DNA from: JBBRCE01 sp038205115
GTDB taxonomy: Bacteria > Planctomycetota > Planctomycetia > Pirellulales > JBBRCE01
NCBI GenBank assembly: GCA_038205115.1
Contig: JBBRCE010000037.1
Span: 1 to 48,949, forward strand
Direction of reading: 5' to 3'
Length of the DNA stretch: 48,949 bases
The translations under genes and the position numbers were made by a program. Position 1 is the stretch's first letter. Each line of letters opens with the position of its first letter. The notes below the pieces were generated by a model. The model had not been told where the DNA came from. It worked only from the letters and a program-made list of their open reading frames with translations, and did not search any database. Below, one piece after another: positions 33,100-42,200 of the stretch.

Positions 33100-34851
33100 C
33101 TAGGCCGAGTCGAGCAGGCGCAGATTCGGCGCCAGTTGGTCGATTTGTTGACCCATGAAGCGAATGACCTGGCTGGTGGTTTTGAGTTGCAATGCTTCGG
33201 CGAGAATGTCTTGTGCCTGTTTGACGCACAAGTGATGCGTGAGTTCTTTGATTGTGGGAATGAACGCCGGGCTCATGCTGAAACTGCGCAAGCCCATGCC
33301 CAACAACAGGACGTACGCCCGCGGCGCGCCGGCCATCTCGCCGCAGAGCGTGACCGGTTTGTTGACGGCGTTGCAAGCGGCAATCACGTTGGTCAGTACG
33401 CGCAGCACCGGTGGGCTGAGCGGCTGGCAGAGGTGGCTGACTTTGGGATTATCGCGGTCGGCGGCCATCAAATATTGCACCAGATCGTTAGAGCCAATCG
33501 ACACAAAATCCACCACTTCCAGCAGTGTGTCGATCGAGATGGCCGCGGCCGGAACTTCCAACATCAGGCCGGCCGGTACTTCGCCATGCTCCTTCCCTTG
33601 CCGCTCCAACTGGCGACGCGCGTGATGCACCATGGTTTTGACTTGCCGGATTTCTTCCAACGTGGTGATCATCGGAAACATGATCCGCACGCTGCTGCCC
33701 GGGATGGCCGCTGCCCGCAAGATGGCGCGGATTTGCGTGCCGAAGAATTCCGGATGTTCGAACGACAGCCGGATGGATCGCCAGCCCATGAACGGATTGG
33801 CTTCGCGAGTGTGGCCGAGGTAAGGGATGGTTTTATCGCCGCCCAGGTCGAGCGTGCGAATGGTGACGCATTTGTTGGGACTGGCGGCGATGATTTCGCG
33901 ATAAGCGGCCAGTTGTTCTTCTTCGTCCGGAACGTTGGGATGCGTGAGAAACAGGTATTCGGTGCGGTAGAGTCCTACGCCCGATGCGCCCATCGCCACG
34001 GCCGCTTGCGTATCGCGAATGTCGTTGATGTTGGCCAGCAGTTCGACCGCTTGGCCGTCGTTGCAAACGGCCGGCTGGTCGCGATTTTCGGCCAGCTTGC
34101 CTTTGAGATCGAAGAACTCGCGAGACAGTTTACGATACGCGCGTTCGGTTTCGGGATCGGGATTGACGATCACATGACCTTCGCGGCCATCGACCACAAT
34201 CAGATCGCCGTTCTTGACGCTCTTCAGCAGTCCGCGCACGCCGCTGACGGCCGGAATGCCGCGGCTGCGGGCCAGAATGGCGGCGTGGCTGGTCTGGCCG
34301 CCCGACTGCGTAACAATGCCGGCCACCTCGCGATTGGCCAGCGTCACTACCTGCGACGGCAGCAGTTCTTCGGCAATCAACACCAGCGAGCCGGTCAACG
34401 TATCGGGCGCGGGCTGCAACATTTCGGAGAGATGACCGCTGATTCGAATCACCACGTCGCGGAGATCGGCCACGCGTTCCTTGAGATATTCGTCGTTGGT
34501 GTGCTCGAACAGCGCGGTGTATTCGTGCAGCACTTCATGCAGAGCCGATTCGGCCGTGGCCCGTTGATCGGCGATGCGGGCGCGGATTTTGGCGGTCACC
34601 GCCGGATCGTGCAAGATCGACTCATGCACCTGAAAGATGGCTGCTTCGGCCGTGCCCACCTGGCTAGCCACTTTGAGATACAGCGACCGCAAATCGGCGG
34701 CCGTGGCGTCGCGGGCACGATCGTAACGCGTGAGTTCGGGCAGCACCTCGTTGTCGGCAATGCGACGGGTGACCGGGTTCACGAAGATTTCATGAATGCA
34801 ATATGCCGAACCCACGGCCACACCGGGCGAGACGCCAATTCCTTTTCGCAT
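33100..34851 (-). CDS. ptsI: PTS enzyme I (phosphoenolpyruvate-protein phosphotransferase)
   Basis: 583 residues, full length. N-terminal RKGIGVSPGVAVGSAY, the phospho-His loop GGQTSHAAILARSRGIPAV (His about 191), then PEP-utiliser elements YRTEYLFLTHPNVPDEEEQ, RTLDLGGDK, NPFMGWRSIRLSFEHP and LIGSNDLVQY-like SIGSNDLVQYLMAADRDNP, plus the active-site Cys in TLCGEMAG (about 502). It transfers phosphate from PEP to HPr in the phosphotransferase system. The ATG at 34851 opens the family core; the upstream frame is Arg/Pro-rich. No ptsH or EII gene lies in this window. Confidence 0.96.
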   Translation of the reverse strand: MRKGIGVSPGVAVGSAYCIHEIFVNPVTRRIADNEVLPELTRYDRARDATAADLRSLYLKVASQVGTAEAAIFQVHESILHDPAVTAKIRARIADQRATAESALHEVLHEYTALFEHTNDEYLKERVADLRDVVIRISGHLSEMLQPAPDTLTGSLVLIAEELLPSQVVTLANREVAGIVTQSGGQTSHAAILARSRGIPAVSGVRGLLKSVKNGDLIVVDGREGHVIVNPDPETERAYRKLSREFFDLKGKLAENRDQPAVCNDGQAVELLANINDIRDTQAAVAMGASGVGLYRTEYLFLTHPNVPDEEEQLAAYREIIAASPNKCVTIRTLDLGGDKTIPYLGHTREANPFMGWRSIRLSFEHPEFFGTQIRAILRAAAIPGSSVRIMFPMITTLEEIRQVKTMVHHARRQLERQGKEHGEVPAGLMLEVPAAAISIDTLLEVVDFVSIGSNDLVQYLMAADRDNPKVSHLCQPLSPPVLRVLTNVIAACNAVNKPVTLCGEMAGAPRAYVLLLGMGLRSFSMSPAFIPTIKELTHHLCVKQAQDILAEALQLKTTSQVIRFMGQQIDQLAPNLRLLDSA

Positions 34852-35156
34852 ACGAAAAATGTACCCCGCCAGGCCGCCGGCAACAACTGGAACTGCTGAT
34901 TTGCCGGAAAAGCGGACGCGGGAACGAAAATTCGGCCGCAGGGGCTGTAACAAAGCCGCGAGTTTCCCGCTCTGCTCCTTGGAGCAAGTCATGTCGATTT
35001 GCCCAACACACTTCTTGCATCAATATGCTGCCATTCGGCAGGACACGTCAGTCAGAATCGCAAACGCTACGTTTGCGATCCGAGCTCGCTGTTTCCCAAG
35101 CGTTTGGCGGCAGTGAAATGCTTCAACATCTGCTTAGCAGAAGAGGAATTTGCACC
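34852..35156. other. Divergent control region with a perfect inverted repeat
   Basis: About 305 bases between ptsI and the Cys-rich protein. ATCGCAAACG-CTA-CGTTTGCGAT at 35057-35079 is a perfect 10-bp inverted repeat with a 3-base loop, about 78 bases before the rightward start. It could be an operator or a leader hairpin. No T-run follows. An AGAGGAA patch 11-17 bases before the rightward ATG is a weak ribosome-binding site. Confidence 0.5.
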
Positions 35157-36821
35157 ATGTCCGTTTCATTCGGTTACGCTCCCCGCCAGCCAGGCGGGTC
35201 GATCTTCACAGGCAAAACAATCACCATCCGTCGCCGGTTGGTGGCCATGCTGTTCGCCGGACTGGCCGTCGCGCTGGGCCTGCAATCGTACGCATTGGCC
35301 GCTCCCGGCGGACGCGGCAACTCGGGCGGTTCGTCGGCTGGTGGCAGCTCGTTCAGCTCCGGCAACCCGTCCGGTCGTTCCAGTTCGTCGTCGCAGTCGC
35401 AGGGTTCGTCGTTTAGTTCGACGCCCAAGACCGATTCGTTCCGGCTCGCGGAAACCAAATCGCTGGGCGATTTCAAAAAAGCCGATAGCAAACCGCTGAC
35501 CAGCGATACGCTTCGCTCAGACCACAAATTGGATGTAAAAGCCGTTGATTTGAAGAAGGTCGAAATCAACAAAGTCGGCGATCTCGGCGTTAAAAAGCTC
35601 GATATCAAACCGATCGCCAATGTCGACCATCGTGGCCAAAAAGCCAACGACGCGGTCAAGATCAACAAGATCGACCACCTGCTGAGCAGCGATGCCGGCA
35701 AAAAGTTCGATCTGACCAAGCAGTTGAAACTGGCCGATAAAGGCGACGTCGCCCGGCAGATGAACTTGTTCAAAAAGCTCAACGACATGGGCGGTTGGAA
35801 GAATCACTTTGCCGGCAAGTACAACAAGAACTACTTCGACCTGTGCTTCAACAACTCGTACTGCGGACCGTTCACACAAAAGTGCTACCAGCCGCACTGG
35901 TGCGGTTGGATCGACTGGTGCTACTTCCCCACGTACGACTTCTGGTGCGATTACCGCCCGCTGTGCTGCCGCCCGATTTACTGCGTGCCATGCAATCCGT
36001 GGGTGTACTGCAACTACCCGGTGTTTTACACGCTGCCGACTTGCGACTGCGGCACTTGGGTTGACGTGGCTCCGGTTGCCATCGAATCTGGCCTGGACAT
36101 TCAATGTCTGGCGGTGCGGTTTGTAGATAACGGCCATGCCGAAAAAGAACTTGGCCCGCGTTACCGCGTGTGGGTTCGCAACAACAGCAAGGTCGATATC
36201 CGCCAAGGTTTTGACGTGCTGATGATGGCCTCGATGGACGACAAAATGGCGGCAGCCCTGCCGCACGCCGGTAGCCGCGTGGCCTCGATCAAGGCTGGCG
36301 AAACGATTTCGCTGGACATCCGCTTGCCGTTTGCCGCCACCAGCATGGGCCACGACCTGGCCGGTGCGCCGATGGCGTTCAACAAGCTGCACGTAGTGGC
36401 CGACGCTCGCAACGAGCTCAAGGATATCAATCGTCAGAACAACGGCGCCGTTGTGGCTCGCACCAGCATCCTGCCGGTCGATCCCGCGGTGTTGAATGTC
36501 GAAAAGACGGCGGCCGCTGGCAGCGAAATCAGCCTGGCGGGCGAAGGCCTTGGTCCGGAAGGCGGCAAGGTAATCATTGACATCGCTGGCACGCAAACCG
36601 AAGGCGAGATTCAAGGTTGGACCGACGTTGGCGCCCGCGTCAAGCTGCCCAGCGTGATGGTCAATGGCTCAACCGACGCCAGCATCGTGATGGTGCGTGG
36701 CGATGGCGCGGCCACCAGCCCAGTCTCGATCAAGCTGGTCGCCAGCAATTCGACGGCTGCGGCCATCAGTGGCGATGGCACCAGCGCCGCATCGCTGCCG
36801 GTCACGCAATTGCCGGAGTAG
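35157..36821 (+). CDS. Secreted protein with a Cys/aromatic-rich segment, unknown function
   Basis: 554 residues. After a signal region (RLVAMLFAGLAVALGLQSYALA) comes a Gly/Ser-rich stretch (GGSSAGGSSFSSGNPSG) and a Lys/Asp-rich helical part with VDLKKVEINKVGDLGVKK and similar short repeats. Residues about 227-301 hold 13 cysteines packed among Tyr, Trp and Pro (NNSYCGPFTQKCYQPHWCGW, LCCRPIYCVPCNPWVYC). The C-terminal part is beta-rich, with a RVWVRNNSKVDIRQGFDVLMM CARDB-like block and an ISLAGEGLGPEGGKVIIDI IPT-like domain. It may be a cell-wall or extracellular structural protein. It belongs to a planctomycete-specific protein type, without known function. Confidence 0.7.
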   Translation: MSVSFGYAPRQPGGSIFTGKTITIRRRLVAMLFAGLAVALGLQSYALAAPGGRGNSGGSSAGGSSFSSGNPSGRSSSSSQSQGSSFSSTPKTDSFRLAETKSLGDFKKADSKPLTSDTLRSDHKLDVKAVDLKKVEINKVGDLGVKKLDIKPIANVDHRGQKANDAVKINKIDHLLSSDAGKKFDLTKQLKLADKGDVARQMNLFKKLNDMGGWKNHFAGKYNKNYFDLCFNNSYCGPFTQKCYQPHWCGWIDWCYFPTYDFWCDYRPLCCRPIYCVPCNPWVYCNYPVFYTLPTCDCGTWVDVAPVAIESGLDIQCLAVRFVDNGHAEKELGPRYRVWVRNNSKVDIRQGFDVLMMASMDDKMAAALPHAGSRVASIKAGETISLDIRLPFAATSMGHDLAGAPMAFNKLHVVADARNELKDINRQNNGAVVARTSILPVDPAVLNVEKTAAAGSEISLAGEGLGPEGGKVIIDIAGTQTEGEIQGWTDVGARVKLPSVMVNGSTDASIVMVRGDGAATSPVSIKLVASNSTAAAISGDGTSAASLPVTQLPE

Positions 36822-36860
36822 GGTGGGTGAGTGAGTGAATCGGGAAGTTCTGTTGTGCGG

Positions 36861-36905
36861 CTCGGCCGCGTTGCGAGGGGAATCAAACCTTGCGGCGCGG
36901 CCGAG
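36861..36905 (+). terminator. GC-rich terminator-like hairpin
   Basis: CTCGGCCGCGTTGCGAGG pairs with CCTTGCGGCGCGGCCGAG across 9 bases, perfect in the lower 10 bp and with G-U pairs above. It is followed by TTTGA, a weak T-run. It lies 40 bases after the Cys-rich gene's stop and should end its transcript. Confidence 0.6.
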
Positions 36906-37085
36906 TTTGATGCGTTAAATCCGCAGAAACATTGGGTCGGGAGTTGAATTCGATGGTCGGAAAACGGTGAGGACGCGTTCGTCGCGTGTTGGCAAGTCGA
37001 TATCAGCTTCGCCGACGGGCCAAAGCGTCCTGCGTAAAATGCCGATCGCGTACGTTTTGACCAGGCGATAAACACCCGGCAGGAA

Positions 37086-38354
37086 TTACTTGGCCGCGGC
37101 CAGCACGTCCAGTTCTTGGACCAGCGCCCGCAGGAATGGTTCGACGTCGGTCACCAGGCCGATGGTTTGAAACGAGCCGCGGTCGTTGAGTTTGATGACG
37201 GTCGAAGGATTGATGTCCACGCAAACCACTTTCACCCAGGCAGGCAACAGATTGCCCACCGCAATGGAATGCAGCGTGGTGGCGATCATCAGGCAAAAGC
37301 TCACGTCTTTGATCTTCTGCCGCATTTGCCGCTGGGCTTCCATGGTGTCGGTCAGCACGTCGGGCAGCGGGCCGTCGTCGCGGATGCTGCCAGCCAACAG
37401 AAAATCGACGTTGTTCTTGACGCATTCGTACATGATGCCAGATTGCAGTTGCCCGGACTCGACCGCGGCGCGAATCGATCCGGCGCGGCGGATACGGTTG
37501 ATGGCCCGCAGATGATGTTCGTGCCCGGCTTCGGCCAGATCGCCCTGTTCCAAATGCACGCCCAGACTGGTGCCAAAAAACGCTTGCTCGATATCGTGCG
37601 TGGCCAGCGCGTTGCCGGCAAACAGGCGGTGAATGTAGCCCTCGCGAATCAATCGGCAAACGTAGCGGCCGCTATCGGTATGCACGATGGCCGGCCCGCC
37701 CACCAGCAGCGAGCGCTGACCGGCAGCACGGGCGCGGAACAATTCCTGCGCCACCTGGCGGATGGCCACGCCCTTGGGTTTTTCGGTGGAGACGGCGCTG
37801 TTCATGAACTCGAACGACTGCCGCTCGGTGGCCCGTTGTTCCGGGAATACACGGACGCCGGCGTGACTGACGACAATCGGCATGCCGAGCGCCACTTCGG
37901 TCATCGGCACGCAACGGGCGGTGTTGGTTGCGCGGTCGATGGCAATGCCGCAATCCATTTCTTGATCGGCCACTTCGATCCAGTGGCCGGCGATGCGAAC
38001 TTCCGTCTTCTGATTGGTGGTGCTGTAGAAGCCTTCCGGAAACGCGCCGGCAATGTCGGCTTCGGTCAGGCGACAATCGGTCTGCGTGGTCGGCACCGCG
38101 CCATGATCGGCAATTTGCGCCACGATCTCGTGCAAATGCTCGCGCGTGTCGCCTTGAACCTCCACCAGCGCGTAGCTCGGATCGTTGCGGGCCTGGCCGA
38201 TGGTGATTCGCTTGATCCGAAACGATCCGCCGGCCGCCGTGATCACGTCCAAAATCTTGGGCAAGATCAGGCTATCGATGATATGCCCATGCACTTCAAC
38301 ATCTTCGACGTGCGGATGCGCTGCGGCAAACGGGGGCAGCAAATGACCAGCCAT
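37086..38354 (-). CDS. TIGR00300 (LOR/SDH-like) family protein
   Basis: 422 residues. The family pattern is clear: VHGHIIDSLILPKILDVI near residue 20, then RNDPSYALVEVQGD, GFYSTTNQKTEVRI, QEMDCGIAID, VVSHAGVRVFPEQ, then a nucleotide-like ALVGGPAIVH region, KNNVDFLLAGSIRDDGPLPDVLTD and TTLHSIAVGNLLPAWVKVVCVD. This domain forms the C-terminal part of plant lysine-ketoglutarate reductase-like enzymes and cyanobacterial AgrE, an ornithine cyclodeaminase-type enzyme. Stand-alone members exist in archaea and planctomycetes and are thought to act in amino-acid metabolism; the reaction here is unproven. Start MAGHLLPPF was chosen from family alignment by eye. Confidence 0.85.
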   Translation of the reverse strand: MAGHLLPPFAAAHPHVEDVEVHGHIIDSLILPKILDVITAAGGSFRIKRITIGQARNDPSYALVEVQGDTREHLHEIVAQIADHGAVPTTQTDCRLTEADIAGAFPEGFYSTTNQKTEVRIAGHWIEVADQEMDCGIAIDRATNTARCVPMTEVALGMPIVVSHAGVRVFPEQRATERQSFEFMNSAVSTEKPKGVAIRQVAQELFRARAAGQRSLLVGGPAIVHTDSGRYVCRLIREGYIHRLFAGNALATHDIEQAFFGTSLGVHLEQGDLAEAGHEHHLRAINRIRRAGSIRAAVESGQLQSGIMYECVKNNVDFLLAGSIRDDGPLPDVLTDTMEAQRQMRQKIKDVSFCLMIATTLHSIAVGNLLPAWVKVVCVDINPSTVIKLNDRGSFQTIGLVTDVEPFLRALVQELDVLAAAK

Positions 38355-38536
38355 GGCAGATGATCCAGGAGTGTCCAGAGGCGGTAACCTGTCATGAATT
38401 GTACAAGACGACTGGCGACTGGTAGTACGGTCGCGAGAAATTTTCCGGGCAAACGCAAACTCCTCGACGCCAATCCGTCGCGGCGGATCGGAGTCAACCG
38501 GCAACCGCAATGTAGGGTTTTGTTGTCGACGGATGC

Positions 38537-39124
38537 TCAAAACCAGAGGAAGTCCAGTTCGAGCAAATCGACCAGCGGGTAGTTGAAGTCGCGCGCCAGT
38601 TGTTCGAGCGTAAACTGCGCGCGTTCAGGACTGATGAATTCGCCGAGCAATGCATCGATCGGCTCGACGTTTTCTCGAATGGTGCGGTTTAACTGTTCGG
38701 CGCGCAGAAACATCAGCAGATACAAGCCGCTGGCTTCCAATACGCCGCTAGCATTCGACAAAACTTCCTCAAGCCGGATGCGATATTCCAACAGAATGTT
38801 GAAGCAAAATGGCAATTGCTGGACGTAATCGCCAGCGCTGGATTCGAGAATGTCTGGCCGTTCCAACTTGAGTCGTTGCAAAAGCGGCACGTACCGCTCG
38901 CTTGTCGTCCTCAGAAACTGGCCCTCGACGAACTCAGTTGGGCGACAATCGATTTCGAAGGCGCGCAGCAACGCCACCCACTGCCGCCACCGCGCCAACC
39001 GCGGCGGACTGTCCTGAAAATACGATTCGCTCCACGTCTCGACATCCGGACTGAGTTGCCGCAGCTCAAGAAACTTGTCCAGCAGGCTCGTTGCCGTCAG
39101 CGGCGCGGCACTGTGATTGACCAT
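38537..39124 (-). CDS. Conserved-looking helical protein, unknown
   Basis: 195 residues from the ATG at 39124 (MVNHSAAPLTATSLLDKFLE), which has AGGA 8-11 bases upstream; a TTG 48 bases earlier is possible. The sequence is helical and acidic, with LLQRLKLERPDILESS, YRIRLEEVLSNASG and ISPERAQFTLEQLARDF. No signal peptide or recognised domain. It ends WF at a hydrophobic LDLLELDFLWF tail. It lies just downstream of the giant secreted protein (76 bases), in the same direction, suggesting an operon. Confidence 0.55.
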   Translation of the reverse strand: MVNHSAAPLTATSLLDKFLELRQLSPDVETWSESYFQDSPPRLARWRQWVALLRAFEIDCRPTEFVEGQFLRTTSERYVPLLQRLKLERPDILESSAGDYVQQLPFCFNILLEYRIRLEEVLSNASGVLEASGLYLLMFLRAEQLNRTIRENVEPIDALLGEFISPERAQFTLEQLARDFNYPLVDLLELDFLWF

Positions 39125-39200
39125 CCACAATTCCTGCAATCCAAGTTCATCCGGTACGCGCGGCGCTGGCAATTTTGGCTCGGTTGTTGAGCATGCCGGA

Positions 39201-42200
39201 TTAGCGCTTGGGCGGCGCGGCTTCGCGGACCATGGCGCCCAAGTCGTCGCTGAGGATCAGTACGCTGAAACGGTCGACAGCTTCCAATTCGTTAGTGCTG
39301 AGCGAAGTGTAATCGAAGCGCCCACGCAGATCGGTGTAACCGTCTTTGTAAAACTTGACGCTGCCGTCCTTCATGCGGGCGTAAACCTTGCAATACACCT
39401 TGGCGAGCGCCGCGTCGTCTTTGTCTGTGCTGACGCGCAGTTCGCCGTAGTTTTCGATCATTCGCACCCGCAAGGCGTTGGAATAGTAGGCCTGCGAATG
39501 CGTGACGCCCGCACCCACGATCTCCACTAGCACGTTGCTGTTGTGCAGCTTTTCAGGCAGTGCGAACTCGAAGCGGGTTTCTTTCTCGGGTAGCGTCACA
39601 GTCTGCGTTTGGTTGGGCTGAATGTTGGCAAACTGTTTGGATTCGCCTTGCACGAACGGGCTGCCGCTAAACAGCAGTTCGATATCCATCAGGTAGTAAT
39701 TGACTTGCACCTGCCGGAGATTGTGGTAGCTGACTTTGACTTTTTTCGACTCGACCGTGAACTCGAATTCCGGCGTCTTGGCGGCTAATCCGCTTTGGAC
39801 TTGGTTGCGATCTTCGCCGTCGGCCACCTTGGTTTGACCGCTGTCGATTTCGTCGGCCTGATTGACGATGTTGACGAACATGTTGCGCCAGCGATCAACC
39901 GGATAGTTAACGTACTTAGCGGCGATGGCTTTGGCGGCCTTGGCTTCGCCGCGAGAGAAATCCAGATAGGCGTGGCAATAGTCGTATTGAATCCGCACTG
40001 CCAGTTTTTCGGCATTCACGCGGTCGAAGTAACCGAGCGCGTCGCCCACTCGGTCTTGCAGCAGCAAGTAGTAGGTGACGGACAGCAGTTCGTCGTTGTC
40101 CAACTGCCGGCGATAACTGAGCACACGCAACAGGCGCTCGTACTGCGCAAGGAAGCGGTCGTTGAGAATTTCGCGATTGCGGCCCAACTGGCCGGACCGC
40201 GCATTGACCAGCGGCCGATATTCCATGTGCTCGTACGATTTGCGGATGATCGGATCGATGACCAGCAGCGGGCTATCGAGCCAGGCACCGCACTGATTGA
40301 CCAGCCCTTGCGCGAATTGCAGGAACTGGCGGATGGTGGCGGGGTCGTTGTGCATCACGCCATAGGACCAGAGCGTGTTATTGTAAATATGCCGGGCCGC
40401 CAAATAGTCTGTGACTGTTTTGAAGTAGGCTTTGTCCTTCATTCGCCAAGCGATGCGGTCCAGATTAACGCGCAGGACGTTTTCTTTTTTCAGATAGGCC
40501 AGAACGTCGTCCGCCGTGCCGTGTTGCGAGATGTAGTCCCACGACTGTTTGTCGATGTTGGTGAGTTGGTTGACGACGTTAAAGCTGAACGCCGCGCCAA
40601 ACGCCAACACTTCGCCATTCCCGGCGACTTGCACGGGATAATGATCGAACTTGCCGGCGCGGGGAAAGTAAAAATAGTATTCCAGCGTTTGCGTATGATA
40701 CGGTTCGAGATCCAGATGCACGCTGCGGGTGAATTGGCCGCCGGTCACCGGCATGGCGCCCGCCGGCACTTGCAGCAGCACGTCGGCCTTTTTGCGCGAC
40801 GAACTGGGATTGGTGACGACGATATGGCAACCGTACACCACGTCGACTAAAAACTCTTCGGTTACGAACTTGTCGATCTGTTCACCATTTTCCTGGCGGA
40901 AGCGATCGCCGTTGCGAAACACGTTTTCGCTGACCAGGATGGGCGTGTGCTCGGCAACTTTGGCGGTCGGCTGAATTTCTTCGTGATAAACGATCAGCGG
41001 ACTGCCCGCCTTGAGCGTCATTTTGACGCCTGCGAATTCCGTCTTATGCTCGCCCGCCTTGAAGGGAATATCCATCAGCGCCAGGGCCGTCAGCATTTCC
41101 GGCACGTTGCGCGAAGCCTCAGCCAGTTGCGTCGTGTGAAACGGTTGTGCCGGATCGTGCGCGGCAACGTCTTTCCAAAATTTGCTGGGCGTAATCATGC
41201 CGGCGTTCTGCTGCTCGATGGGCAAATGGTAGTACGTGCTTTCAACCCATTCCATCGTTTTATCGAGCTTGCGATAATACTGGGCAACCTCTTTGCGGCG
41301 AGAGCGATCGTCGCGCAGCATGTCTTTGTCGCTGTCGTCCAACACCTCGAGTTCTTGCTGATCTTTGCCATCCATTTGTTTGGCTTTTTCGTCCGATTTT
41401 TTACCACCGCGCCCCAATTGCCGCGCACCGGCTTCGGGTTTGCTGACTGCAGTGCTGGGGCCAGCCATACCTTTAAGGCTGGGCATCGCAGCTGGCGGTT
41501 CAGCGGCATCGGCAGGAATGCCGCGAGTAGCCCCGAGCGCCTCAGCCTTTTCGAAGTGTTTTTCCAATTCAGCCAGCTTCCTCACTTCGACCGTGGCTTC
41601 TTGCGCTGCCCGCAAGCCAAGTCCGTCTTCGGTATCCAGCGCGCTGCCTTTGATGGCGGTTTGGAACAGGTGATTGAAGCGTTCTTGATCGGGCGGCAGC
41701 AGTTGCACTTGCTCGTCGATCAGTCGCGCAACCTGTTGCTGCTCGCCTTTGAGTCGCTGTCCCAGCAGCACGCGCTCCAGCGTGTTGAGTTGCTCGAAGT
41801 TCCAAGGCTTGGCGTAATCGCTCAAATCGGCATCGATCAAGTAATGGTCTATGAACTTCTTTTCCTTCTTATTGGCCAGGTAGGGCTGCACGGCCAGTTT
41901 GAAAAACTCGGGGTCTTTCTTCTGCAGGAACAAATGCAGTTCGTGGCTGGCGTACTTTGCGTACAGCGCCCGCTTTTCTTCCAGCGTGAGCGAAGGCCAA
42001 TTGCGGAGAAAATTGAACTCGGCCAGTTTCGGATCGTTGTTCAAGGCCAGATACAACGAAAGCACTTTGCTGAGATTGTCGTACGATTCGAATCGCGTGC
42101 TGCTAATGTCCGCCACCGTCAGCGACTCGCCGGCGCCAACGTAGTTGATCAGCTTTTGTTGCATGTAATGCTGCTTGAGGTCCAGCGTCTTGGCCAACCG

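Noticed and set aside
32938..34899. A 653-codon open frame on the plus strand
   Set aside because: It is the antisense shadow of the complete enzyme I gene, which has all catalytic motifs on the minus strand.
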